A stretch of 26,760 nucleotides of DNA from Palsa-661 sp035535015 (GCA_035535015.1 DATLQU010000061.1:1-26760); one strand, 5' to 3'; shown: positions 12,919 to 21,281, numbered from the stretch's first letter. Numbers and translations are program-made. Notes: generated by a model not told the origin, from the letters alone.

Positions 12919-13545
12919 ATGGATAGAAGGGAGATCGAGGGCGCTCTCGAAGAGCTCGGCTCGGAGCTCGAGACGCTGGGCATCGCCGCGCGACTCTTCG
13001 TGGTCGGTGGTGCGGTGATGGTCCTGGACTTCGGCATACGAGAGATGACCGATGACATTGACGCCGGCGTGTACCCCTCGGAAAAGGTTCTCGAGATCGC
13101 CGCTCGGATCGGTCAGCGGCGAGGCGTGAATCCTCAATGGCTCAACGACGCGACCAAGATCTCCGTCCCCGTCTTCAAGCAGCCCGACTGGCGACCGGTG
13201 ATGCGCCTGGGCACGCTCGAGGTCTTCGCCGCCGATGCTCGATCGATGTTGGCCATGAAGATGAGAGCGAGTCGGGGTCGTCGCGACGAAGCCGACCTGG
13301 TGTTCCTCTTGGACGAATGTGGTATCCGCACCGAGGAGGAAGCAGTTTCCCTCTACGACGAGTACTTTCCGGAAGACCCGATGCCGGACAGGGCGCTTTC
13401 CGATGATTCGGTTCGCCTTGGATGCCCGGCGCCCTTGATCAGGAGACACCGAAGGTCGAGCCGAAGTTCACGGCGTCGCCTTCGGGGTAGACGTTCCCGT
13501 CCAGGCTCACCACCCAGTAGCCGCCGCCATCGGGGGTGGCCGTGA
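12919..13545 (+). CDS. DUF6036/AbiEii-like nucleotidyltransferase (putative toxin), with run-on C-terminus
   Basis: The 208-residue product has a minimal nucleotidyltransferase pattern: LFVVGGAVMVLDFG with the Gly-Gly at residues 30-31, followed by REMTDDIDAGVYP with acidic residues at 45-48, then LGTLEVFAADARSMLAMKMRA and a RDEADLVFLLDE helix, as in DUF6036 and AbiEii-type proteins. Paired with the HTH gene 2 bp upstream, it is a candidate toxin that would transfer nucleotides to RNA or protein; the target is unknown. From about residue 174 the frame reads the antisense of the repeat-protein gene, giving an Arg/Ser/Pro-rich tail unlike the rest. The native stop was therefore probably lost, and activity is uncertain. 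Confidence 0.72.
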   Translation: MDRREIEGALEELGSELETLGIAARLFVVGGAVMVLDFGIREMTDDIDAGVYPSEKVLEIAARIGQRRGVNPQWLNDATKISVPVFKQPDWRPVMRLGTLEVFAADARSMLAMKMRASRGRRDEADLVFLLDECGIRTEEEAVSLYDEYFPEDPMPDRALSDDSVRLGCPAPLIRRHRRSSRSSRRRLRGRRSRPGSPPSSRRHRGWP

Positions 13546-14965
13546 TCCCGGTGACGAAATCGGTCACGCCGGCCGGAGAGCCGTGGTCGACGGCGTCGCC
13601 GAAGGGCTCGACGGTACCGGAGGCGTCGACCAACCAGTAGCCGCCGCCGTCGGCCGTGGCCGCCATCCCCGTGATCAGGTCCGGGGGGTCGAGCCAGTTG
13701 CCGTGGCCGGCGGCCGACCCGTAGGGATAGACGGTTCCGTCCTGGCCGAACTCCCAGTAGCCACCGCCGGCCGGATCGGCGGTGAGGCCGGCGATGGGGG
13801 CGGGAAGGGGGAGCCCGCCTCTCGACCCGTGGAAGGCGGCATCTCCGAAATCGAAGATGCCGCCGTCTGACGCCACCAGCCAGTAGCCGGACGAGCCGGG
13901 CGACGGCGCCGGATTGACGGCGATGCCCACGATCGGATTGACGAGGGGGACCTGGCACAGGCCGCCCTGGAAGACGGCGTCGCCGCGGGTGGCGACACAT
14001 CCCGCGTCGTCGACGGTGTAGAAGCCGCCACCGTCGGGCGTGGCGTCGATTCCCACCGGCGGGTTCCCCCCCGGGGGGATGGCACCGACGGGTGCGGCGG
14101 CGCCGAAGGCGGACACGGTGCCGTCACCCGCCAGGAGCCAGTAGCCGTTGCCGGCCCCGGTGCCCGAGGCGGCCAGGCCGACAGTCGGCCTCGTCTCGAG
14201 GGCGAGGTAGGGCGCCATGCCCACGATCGGTGCCTCGAGCGTCTGTCCGCCTTCCGAACCCTGGAATTGGGCGTTGAAGGCGAAGACACCGCCGTCGGAG
14301 GCCACCTCCCAGTAGCCGTCTCCTTCCGAGCTGGCCGCCGCTCCCACCACGGGCCGAACCAGACGACGGCCCCCGGTCGAGCCTTCGAAGGGGGCTCCAC
14401 CGAAGGAGAAGACACCGCCGTCGGAGGCGAACAACCAGTAGCCGCCGGAGTCGGGGTCCTCGGCCATGGCGACGATCGGCTTGTCCAGCCGTCGCCCGCC
14501 CATCGAGCCGTCGAAGCGGGCTCCACCGAAGGCGAAGACCCCACCGTCGGAAGCCACCAGCCAGTAGCCGCCGGAATCGGGGTCCTCGGCCATGCCCACG
14601 ATGGGGGCCGACAACCTCCGGCCCCCCATGGATCCGTCGAAGGGGGCACCGCCGAAGGTGAAGACCCCGCCGTCGGAGGCCACCAGCCAGTAGCCACCGG
14701 AGTACGGGTCATAGGCCATGCCCACGATGGGGGCGTCCAGTGCGGTCCCACCGAGCGACCCTTCGAACGGCGCGCTGCCATGGGTGAAGACACCGCCGTC
14801 GGAGGCCACCAACCAGTAGCCGTCCTCGACGTCGTCGAAGTGCGGACGTCCCTGCCGGGCCGCGGCGGCGGCAGGCGAAGCGGAGATGGCCGTGAGCAGT
14901 CCGGCCAGCAGCACCGTGCCGACCAACGTCAGAGGTCGGCGCGCTGGTCGTCCGCGGGGTGTCAC
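13439..14965 (-). CDS. Secreted GYWLVASDGG-repeat protein (beta-propeller-like)
   Basis: The 508-residue product begins at GTG 14965 with a Sec signal peptide (Arg-rich start, hydrophobic LVGTVLLAGLLTAISA, then ASPAAAAA). The rest is eleven units of roughly 36-50 residues, each opening with a variant of GYWLVASDGG, followed by VFxFGxAxFxGSxGG and a PIVGMAxDPDGG turn. Units 1-4 are nearly identical, units 5-7 diverge, units 8-11 form a second set. The repeat spacing suggests stacked or propeller beta-sheets. Similar repeats are frequent in secreted proteins of Acidimicrobiia, but no function is known to me; adhesion or ligand binding is a guess. The longer upstream open frame is low-complexity shadow of the PlsC gene. 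Confidence 0.85.
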   Translation of the reverse strand: MTPRGRPARRPLTLVGTVLLAGLLTAISASPAAAAARQGRPHFDDVEDGYWLVASDGGVFTHGSAPFEGSLGGTALDAPIVGMAYDPYSGGYWLVASDGGVFTFGGAPFDGSMGGRRLSAPIVGMAEDPDSGGYWLVASDGGVFAFGGARFDGSMGGRRLDKPIVAMAEDPDSGGYWLFASDGGVFSFGGAPFEGSTGGRRLVRPVVGAAASSEGDGYWEVASDGGVFAFNAQFQGSEGGQTLEAPIVGMAPYLALETRPTVGLAASGTGAGNGYWLLAGDGTVSAFGAAAPVGAIPPGGNPPVGIDATPDGGGFYTVDDAGCVATRGDAVFQGGLCQVPLVNPIVGIAVNPAPSPGSSGYWLVASDGGIFDFGDAAFHGSRGGLPLPAPIAGLTADPAGGGYWEFGQDGTVYPYGSAAGHGNWLDPPDLITGMAATADGGGYWLVDASGTVEPFGDAVDHGSPAGVTDFVTGITATPDGGGYWVVSLDGNVYPEGDAVNFGSTFGVS

Positions 14966-14993
14966 CGTGTCCCGATGGTACTGGCCGGCCACC

Positions 14994-15896
14994 TCAGAGG
15001 TCGGAGACCGCCCAACGCCCTTCGTCGACGGTGTCGGCGTCACGGGGATCGGGGCCGAGGGCCCAGGCCCGACGCCAGGCGGCGGCGTCGGGGCCGCGCG
15101 GTGACGGGGTGGTGCCCGCCGCGGCGCGTCGGCGGGCCGCCCACCAGTCGCTCCGGCCCTCGTCGGCCATGGTGGCGATCGTCGTCTCGATCCGCGCCCC
15201 GAAACGCCGGGCGTCTTCTCCTTCGACCGGCGAGAGTGGGGTGCCGAAGGTGATCCGGGTCGGCTGCCGGCGCAGGAGGCCGCGGTCCTTTCCCAGGATC
15301 CGGCGGGTGCCCTCCATGTGGACGGGCACCACCGGCCGGCCCGTCCGCCGGGCCAGGTAGGCCGCCCCACCGCGGAACTCCTGGAACCAGCCGTCGGGGG
15401 AGCGTCCCCCTTCGGGGAAGATGATCAGGTTCCAGCCCTCCTCGAGCAGACCGGCGGCGGTGTCGGCCGAACGCCGGTTCACCTTGTGCCGTTCGATGGG
15501 GATGGCCCCGAGACCGAGCGCCCACAGATGGGCCTTCCACCGGCGGTCGAAGAAGTAGTCGGCGGCCGCCGCCACCACGGCCCGGTGCCGGAAACGCCGG
15601 GGCAGGACCGACAGCAGCAACCCGGTGTCCACGTGGCTGGCGTGGTTGGCCACGAAGATGACCGGGGCCGTCACCAGCTCGAGCATCTCGGCGCCCCGCA
15701 CCTCGGGGGAGGCGACCACGTGGGCCAGGGGACGGGTCACGTTGTCGAGCAGCACGGCCCGCACCAGCCGGGCTGGATAGCGGCGCGACCAGTCGCTGTC
15801 GTAGTCGACGCCCAGATTCCGTTCCGGGGCCTGGCGCTCGACGCCGTCGGGCCAGTAGGGCGACGCCCACGGGAAACGACGCGTCCGTGCCCTCAC
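14994..15896 (-). CDS. PlsC-type lysophospholipid acyltransferase
   Basis: The 300-residue product is a membrane-associated acyltransferase. The catalytic HX4D motif is NHASHVD (His85, Asp90). Motif II-like GAIPIERHKVNRR, motif III FPEGGRSPDG (Glu162) and motif IV RPVVPVHMEGTRR are all present in order. It transfers an acyl group from acyl-CoA or acyl-ACP to a lysophospholipid or related alcohol. GTG at 15896 overlaps the stop of the LarA-like gene (GTGA), making it the last gene of the four-gene operon. Residues before about 40 are Arg-rich and aromatic. The operon context suggests it acylates a product of the upstream reductases, which is inference. Confidence 0.88.
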   Translation of the reverse strand: MRARTRRFPWASPYWPDGVERQAPERNLGVDYDSDWSRRYPARLVRAVLLDNVTRPLAHVVASPEVRGAEMLELVTAPVIFVANHASHVDTGLLLSVLPRRFRHRAVVAAAADYFFDRRWKAHLWALGLGAIPIERHKVNRRSADTAAGLLEEGWNLIIFPEGGRSPDGWFQEFRGGAAYLARRTGRPVVPVHMEGTRRILGKDRGLLRRQPTRITFGTPLSPVEGEDARRFGARIETTIATMADEGRSDWWAARRRAAAGTTPSPRGPDAAAWRRAWALGPDPRDADTVDEGRWAVSDL

Positions 15897-17479
15897 GAGA
15901 CGTCGGCCATGATCAGCGGCGGTGAGTGCAGATGGGTGAGCGAGGGGTCGCGCCCGACCACATCGGAGGCCAGTTCCAGCGCGTCGGCCATGGTCGAGGC
16001 CGGGGTGAAGCCGAGCCGGCGCACGGCGGCCCGGTCGCCGCCCACGATGATCACCGCCCCCAGATGCTCGAGGGCGTGCGCGCACCAGTACCACATGTAG
16101 AAGGGATGGACCCCGTGGTAGGCGTGGCCCGTCCGGTACAGATGGACGTACCAGGGATCGGTGGCGTAGGCCTCCTCGTACTTGCCCACCTCGAGGGGAT
16201 CGGTGGTCTCGGCCAGCACCTGCTCGAAGAAGTCGATGTAGCTCGGGTGGTGCCCCGGATGAAAGGCCCACGGGGTCGGGTGGCTCATGATGACCACTCC
16301 GCCCTGGCGCACCAGGGGCCGGCCCTTGTACATGTTGAAGAAGTAGCCGAGCCCCAGACAGGCCACCAGGATGGGGTTCATGATCGAGTTCACGTTGTAG
16401 GGGCAGATGTAGGGCAGCCCCAGCGTCAGGATGTCGGTCTGTCCCTCCACGGCCACCAGCTGCTGCCGGTAGACGTTCTCCGTCGTCTGAGCGTGCACGG
16501 CCTCGACCTCACCGGCCTGCACACTGGTCAGCCGGTAGGGCGACCGCACCGAGTGCAGCACCTGCCGGGCCAGCCGGTCCGGTGTCCGGGCCAAGGTGGC
16601 CGAGGTGGCGATGTAGCCGGCCCGGTCGCGCGCCGACCACTCCCACTCCCGTCGCTCGAGGAAACGCATCTGCGGGGGGAAGGTGTCGGTGTTGAGGGTG
16701 GTCTCGATCTGGAAGACCTTCACCCCGCTGTCGGCGATCAGCCGGCCCATCCGCCAGTTCGACGTGTGCAGCTCCGACTTGTGCTGGTCCATGAAGGACT
16801 TGCTCTGCTGCATGGTCCGGGCGTTGTGGTGGTGCCGCAGGCTCCGGTAGCTGGCCAGTCCGGTGGCCACCGACTTGTGGCCGCCGTCCATGGCCACCAG
16901 GTTGACGTTCACGTAGACGAGCAGGTCCGAGGTGGCCGCCCGCTTGTTGATCTCCACGTCCTCCCCGTGGTCGGTCAGCCCCAGATGGATCAGGTTGCCG
17001 GGGTCCTCGGCATCGTGCTGCTGCAGCAGACCCTGGGGTTCGAAGGCGTCGTAGATCCGGTCGCCCACACAGTGGCGCAGCTCGGCCTCGGTCAACCGCC
17101 GGTGAAGGGCCAGCGCGCAGATCAGCACCACGTCGTCCACCCCGGCCTCGGCGGCCAGATCGAGGACCTGTTCGATCACCAGTTGCCGGGCGTCGGGCCG
17201 GCGCATGGGCGGAAGCGGCAGCGAGACGTCGTCGAAGGCGATGGTCAGCTTCATCCCGGCCCGCAAGAGCGCCGGCAGAGGCTCGGCGTCGCCCAGGGGA
17301 TGGAGCAACGCCTCTCGGATGGCGGTCACGGGATCCTCGAGCGGGTCGAGCGGTTCCGGCGCGTAGAGCACCCGGCTGCCGACGGGCAACCGCTCGAGCC
17401 GCAATCCCTCGCCGTGCCAGAACAAGGTGGAGGGCGTGGAACGGTCCACCTCGAGGACGAATCCCGGTCTGGGGCTCAT
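15893..17479 (-). CDS. LarA-like (DUF2088, nickel-pincer lactate racemase superfamily) protein
   Basis: The 528-residue product aligns with LarA by motif: IAFDDVSLPLPP, then ALALHRRLTEAEL (compare the HRxMT motif of LarA) and MDGGHKSVATG. By residue spacing His126, Lys202 and His218 match LarA His108, Lys184 and His200 of Lactobacillus plantarum, that is one catalytic base, the pincer-cofactor Lys and the nickel ligand. The place of the second base, His174, is Val192. LarA is about 425 residues; this protein is roughly 100 longer, with a Tyr/Trp/His-rich C-terminal half. ATG follows AAAGGA by 8 nt and overlaps the ADH stop (ATGA). It may process a 2-hydroxyacyl substrate, but racemisation is doubtful. 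Confidence 0.78.
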   Translation of the reverse strand: MSPRPGFVLEVDRSTPSTLFWHGEGLRLERLPVGSRVLYAPEPLDPLEDPVTAIREALLHPLGDAEPLPALLRAGMKLTIAFDDVSLPLPPMRRPDARQLVIEQVLDLAAEAGVDDVVLICALALHRRLTEAELRHCVGDRIYDAFEPQGLLQQHDAEDPGNLIHLGLTDHGEDVEINKRAATSDLLVYVNVNLVAMDGGHKSVATGLASYRSLRHHHNARTMQQSKSFMDQHKSELHTSNWRMGRLIADSGVKVFQIETTLNTDTFPPQMRFLERREWEWSARDRAGYIATSATLARTPDRLARQVLHSVRSPYRLTSVQAGEVEAVHAQTTENVYRQQLVAVEGQTDILTLGLPYICPYNVNSIMNPILVACLGLGYFFNMYKGRPLVRQGGVVIMSHPTPWAFHPGHHPSYIDFFEQVLAETTDPLEVGKYEEAYATDPWYVHLYRTGHAYHGVHPFYMWYWCAHALEHLGAVIIVGGDRAAVRRLGFTPASTMADALELASDVVGRDPSLTHLHSPPLIMADVS

Positions 17480-18717
17480 GAGGCCGATCCTTTCGGGCTG
17501 CGGTGATGCATCTCGAACACGATCTTCACGGCGCCGCGCCGGCCGGCCGATCCGGCGTGGGCCACCGCCTCCTCGAAGCGCTCGAGGGGATAGCGGGCGG
17601 AGACCAGCCGACCGAGACGGGCGGCGGCCACCACCTCCATGGCGATGGCGAAGGTCCGCCGCCGCGCCGTCCCCGTCCGTTCGCTGCCGTAGGCGTAGGC
17701 GCCCACCATCGACACCTCGCGGTGCCACAACGAGGCCAGGTCGAGCGTGGTCTTGGCCGGCATCCCCACCACCACCACCCGCCCCCGGGGCCGCACCATG
17801 GCCAGGCACTGGCTCAGAGAGTCGGCACTGCCCACGCAGTCGACCACGATGTCGGCCCCGCCACTCAGATGGCCCGAGCTCTCGAACGACCGCGACCGCC
17901 GCCGCACGGCCCGGGTCAGCTGCTCGGGGCTCACGGCCAGGTCGGCGCCGAGCTCGCCGGCCAGATCACGCTGATGGCCGTAGCGGGCTCCCACGAGCAG
18001 CGCGCCCGGCGTGGCCAGCTGCCGCAGCGCGGCGGTGGTGGTCAGACCCACGGTGCCACCGCCGAGAACGGCCACCATGTCACCGGGCTCCACCTGAGCG
18101 GCCAGGGCCGCATGCACGGCGCAGGCCGTCGGCTCGATCATCACGGCGTCGTCGTCGGACAGCGCCTCGGGTACCGGGTGGAGCTGCACGGCATGGGCCA
18201 CGAGCCCCGCCTGCGACCACCCGCCCCCGGTGTCGGCGCAGAAGCCGATCTGCAGCCCCGGCGCCAGATGCCCGAAAGCCACCCGCTCACATCCGCCCAC
18301 CCGGCCGTCGGCACAGGCCTCGCAGGGCGGCTCGATCCCCCGGGGGATGCAGCCGAGCACCGGCTCCACCACCACCCGGGTCCCCGGGGCCAGGGTGCCG
18401 GGGACCGGGGCACCGGCCGGCCCCGTGGCCGCGTCCTCGACCACGCCGACCACCTCGTGACCGGGCACGAAGGGGAAGCTCACGATGTCCTCGAAATAGC
18501 GCGAGCTGCGGCCGTCCAAGGTGGCCAGGTCCGATCCGCAGATCCCGGCCAGCACCGGACGCACCCGCTGCCACCCGGGCCCGGGCAGAGCGGGCGCCTC
18601 GACGTCGGTCAGCCGCAGCGGTCCGATCCCGGCACTCGTCCCCGACCCGCCCACCGACGACACCAGCCGGGCGGCGGCGAAGCGGGGGAGGCTCCGTTCG
18701 ACGAGGAGCGCCTTCAC
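17476..18717 (-). CDS. Zinc-dependent alcohol dehydrogenase (MDR family)
   Basis: The 413-residue product is a medium-chain dehydrogenase. Catalytic zinc ligands are seen in GICGSDLATL (Cys60) and PGHEVVGVV (His87, Glu88). A structural zinc site is suggested by the Cys of VLGCIPRGIEPP together with CEACADGRVGGC. The NAD(P) site is AVLGGGTVGLTTTAALRQL, followed by IVVDCVGSADSLSQCL. The enzyme interconverts an alcohol and its aldehyde or ketone. GTG at 18717 overlaps the stop of the reductase-HAD gene (GTGA), and its own stop overlaps the LarA-like start (ATGA). It could oxidise or reduce the fatty alcohol or aldehyde made by the upstream reductase, which is inference. Confidence 0.9.
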   Translation of the reverse strand: MKALLVERSLPRFAAARLVSSVGGSGTSAGIGPLRLTDVEAPALPGPGWQRVRPVLAGICGSDLATLDGRSSRYFEDIVSFPFVPGHEVVGVVEDAATGPAGAPVPGTLAPGTRVVVEPVLGCIPRGIEPPCEACADGRVGGCERVAFGHLAPGLQIGFCADTGGGWSQAGLVAHAVQLHPVPEALSDDDAVMIEPTACAVHAALAAQVEPGDMVAVLGGGTVGLTTTAALRQLATPGALLVGARYGHQRDLAGELGADLAVSPEQLTRAVRRRSRSFESSGHLSGGADIVVDCVGSADSLSQCLAMVRPRGRVVVVGMPAKTTLDLASLWHREVSMVGAYAYGSERTGTARRRTFAIAMEVVAAARLGRLVSARYPLERFEEAVAHAGSAGRRGAVKIVFEMHHRSPKGSAS

Positions 18718-21257
18718 CGCACACCTTCGGCGGCCGACAGGGTGTCGATCACACCTTCGAGCCGCGTCCACCAGCGCGACACGCCGTGGTCGAGAGGTCC
18801 CATGGGCAGAGCCGGACGGCCGCCACCGCCGGCCTTGTCCCACTGCTCCACGTGCCACCCCCGGCGCCGGGCCACGGTGGCCAGTCGGGCCTCGGGGTTC
18901 ACCGCCACCGGGAATCCGACGCACTCGAGCAGCGGCAGGTCCGAGGTGGAGTCGGCGTAGGCCACGGACTCGCCCAGATCGAGGCCGGTGGCCGCCGCGT
19001 ACTCGGCCAGCACCAGGGCCCGGGCCTCCCCGGTGGGCGGCCGGTCGTCGAGTTGCCCGGTGAAGCGTCCGTCGCCGTCGACGCCGAGCGAGGCGCAGAC
19101 CACCTCGTCGAACAACGGCCGCAGCGGCTCGATCACGAAGTCGAGGGCACCGGTGATCAGCACCGTCCGGTGGCCGAGGGCCCGGTGGGCCCGGACCCGG
19201 GCGAATCCGGCCGGGAAGGACTTGGTCAGAAGCATGTGATGGAACAGCTCCCAGGAATCCCGGCGCAGCAGTTCCCGCGACGCGCCCTGGTAGCGGCGGT
19301 AGAAGCTCCGCAGGAAGTCCCCGCGATCGCGGCGGTCGAGAGCGAGCAGCGCCGGTGCCTCGCGCGCCAGCCGGGCGGTGAAGGCCACCCGTTCACCGGC
19401 GGGCAGATGCCGGCTGGCCAACCAGGCGTAGGACTCGACCACGTTGGAGGCGATCAGCGTGTTCTCGAGGTCGAAGGCGGCCAGGTGCCGGTCGGGGGAG
19501 AGCACCGCCGTCCGGGCCCGGTCCGAGCGGCTGACCATGGTCGAGCGCGCCGGGGTGGACCGTACCCGGGCGTGCTCGACGATGGACGGCAGGTGGACGT
19601 CGCTCACGTAGTGGGGCCAGGCGATGACGCCGGGGTCGAAGCAGAAGGCCTGGCGCTGCGCCGGTGACAGCCGGGCGAACAGTGCCAGCAACCGGTCGAC
19701 GCGGAAATAGGCCTCGGTCTCGGCGTAGGCGCCGTAGAGCTCGACGTAACCGAGGGCCCGCTCGGCGCGCGTCCGCTGGTCCTCTATGCGCGCCGCGAGG
19801 TCGGCCCGTTCCCCGCGCACCGGCAGCACACCGAGAACCCGCTCGGCCAGGGCGAAGGCGCTGGTGGCCCGTTTGAGCTGCCGCTGCACGCGGCCCCGAC
19901 CGGGAAACGACCATTCGGGCACCATGATCGGCTGTCCGTCGGTGTCGTAGAGAGGGTGATCGGTGAACCACTGCTGGACCAGGTGGACGAGCTCGCCGTA
20001 GCGCAGGGGGTTCCGGGCACTCGAAGCCACCTGGTAGACGCTGGCGCCCGCCGGGTCTCCTCCGGCGGCGGCCACGGCCAACAAGGCGGCCACCACCATG
20101 TCGACGGGGATCACGTCGACCACCCCCTCGGGAACGCCGGGGAACTGCTTCAACAGTCCCCGGGCGTAGGAGATGATGATCGGCTCGGCCATCCGGAATC
20201 CCCGGATCCATCCTGGCCGGGGCTCGGCCAACGCCGACTCGATGATCGAGGGCCGGACCACGGTGATGGGGAGCCCGGGGTGCGAGCCCACCAGGGCCCG
20301 CTCTCCGAGGGCCTTGGTGAAGGCGTAGGCGTCGGGCCATCCGAGGGCCTGGGCCCGGGCCCGGCCCGCCTCCACCAGCTGGGCGCGCACCCAGTCGTCG
20401 CGCAGCTTCTCGGCCCGTTCGGCCAACACGTGAGTGCCGGCCGCACCCAACTCGGCGCGCGCCGCCTTGGTGAAGCGGCCCAGCTGTCCCGGTCGGCGAG
20501 ATTCGGACTCGAGGTCGGCGCGCAGCCGCCGGGCCGAATCGATCTCGGCCGTCACGTCGACCTCGGTGGTCACCGTCGAGTGGGTACGCGCCCGCGCCCC
20601 GGACCGCACGGCGTCGGTGAAGAGAGTCTCGCTGGCCTGGCCCTGATGGGTGCTGGCCACGTAGGCCGTCGACACGGTGACCAGGTGGGTGGGTGCACGA
20701 TCGGGGAAGCCGGCGCGCCGGGTCTCGGCGGCGCCGGCGATGGCGGCGGCCACCCGTGACGGTCCCAGCAGGTTGACCTCGACGGCGCTGTCGAGCGGAG
20801 CGTCGAAGGAGACGGTGGCGGCCGAGTGGATCACGGTGTCGCACGAAGCCAGCACCTGCCGGCCCTCCTCGTCGAGGCCGAGCCCGTCACGGCTCACGTC
20901 TCCGGCCACAGCCACCAGACGTCGACCGATCCGCTCGGAGAAGTCGTCCCCCCACTCCGCCCGTAGCCGGTCGAAGCAGTCGTTGCGCACGATCTCGCGT
21001 CCGGTCCGCTCGGCCGCCGACAACCGCCGGGTGGGTCGCACGAGAACGGCCACCTCACAGTCGGGAACGGCCCGCAGGAGTCGTTCGACCACGGCCGTCC
21101 CGAGGAATCCGGTCGCCCCCGTCACCAGGATCCTGGTTCCGGCCAGGGCGCCGGGGATGGAGAGGGGCCCGGCCCCCGGGTCCGTCGTCGCGGCGTCACC
21201 GGTCGGCTCGGGGCCGGGGTCGGCGGAGCTGGCGGGAGGGGTGCGCACCTCGGGCAC
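18714..21257 (-). CDS. Fatty acyl-CoA reductase fused to a HAD-IB hydrolase-like domain
   Basis: The 847-residue product starts at GTG 21257. After a disordered Pro/Ala/Asp-rich leader (1-40) comes a male-sterility-type reductase domain: GATGFLG (47-53), SAATVSFDAPLDSAVEVNLLG, the YAFTK active site (Tyr311, Lys315), VVRPSIIESALAEPRPGWIRGF and VDVIPVDM. Such enzymes reduce fatty acyl-CoA to aldehyde or alcohol with NADPH. From about 590 a HAD-IB domain follows, with motif I FDLENTLIASN (Asp596, Glu598, Thr600), VLITGALDFVIEPL, and YADSTSDLPLLE. In motif I the usual second Asp is Glu, so phosphatase activity may be altered. It heads a four-gene overlapping operon and diverges from the TetR gene across a shared palindrome. 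Confidence 0.87.
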   Translation of the reverse strand: MPEVRTPPASSADPGPEPTGDAATTDPGAGPLSIPGALAGTRILVTGATGFLGTAVVERLLRAVPDCEVAVLVRPTRRLSAAERTGREIVRNDCFDRLRAEWGDDFSERIGRRLVAVAGDVSRDGLGLDEEGRQVLASCDTVIHSAATVSFDAPLDSAVEVNLLGPSRVAAAIAGAAETRRAGFPDRAPTHLVTVSTAYVASTHQGQASETLFTDAVRSGARARTHSTVTTEVDVTAEIDSARRLRADLESESRRPGQLGRFTKAARAELGAAGTHVLAERAEKLRDDWVRAQLVEAGRARAQALGWPDAYAFTKALGERALVGSHPGLPITVVRPSIIESALAEPRPGWIRGFRMAEPIIISYARGLLKQFPGVPEGVVDVIPVDMVVAALLAVAAAGGDPAGASVYQVASSARNPLRYGELVHLVQQWFTDHPLYDTDGQPIMVPEWSFPGRGRVQRQLKRATSAFALAERVLGVLPVRGERADLAARIEDQRTRAERALGYVELYGAYAETEAYFRVDRLLALFARLSPAQRQAFCFDPGVIAWPHYVSDVHLPSIVEHARVRSTPARSTMVSRSDRARTAVLSPDRHLAAFDLENTLIASNVVESYAWLASRHLPAGERVAFTARLAREAPALLALDRRDRGDFLRSFYRRYQGASRELLRRDSWELFHHMLLTKSFPAGFARVRAHRALGHRTVLITGALDFVIEPLRPLFDEVVCASLGVDGDGRFTGQLDDRPPTGEARALVLAEYAAATGLDLGESVAYADSTSDLPLLECVGFPVAVNPEARLATVARRRGWHVEQWDKAGGGGRPALPMGPLDHGVSRWWTRLEGVIDTLSAAEGVR

Positions 21258-21265
21258 CGTGTCTG

Positions 21266-21281
21266 TCTACCATATGGTAGA
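21266..21281. promoter_or_regulatory. Perfect 16-bp palindrome: TetR operator over divergent -10 boxes
   Basis: TCTACCATATGGTAGA (21266-21281) is perfectly self-complementary. It contains TACCAT on both strands (21268-21273 plus, 21279-21274 minus), each a good TANNNT -10 box. On the plus strand the hexamer lies 7 nt before the TetR ATG, whose A is the last base of the palindrome, so that message is probably leaderless. On the minus strand transcription would start about 10 nt before the reductase GTG at 21257. One repressor dimer could block both promoters. Confidence 0.75.

Noticed and set aside
15926..17506. 526-codon plus-strand open frame opposite the LarA-like gene
   Set aside because: Its composition (His/Gly/Val-rich, no motifs) is typical of an antisense shadow, while the minus strand shows clear LarA motifs and overlap junctions.
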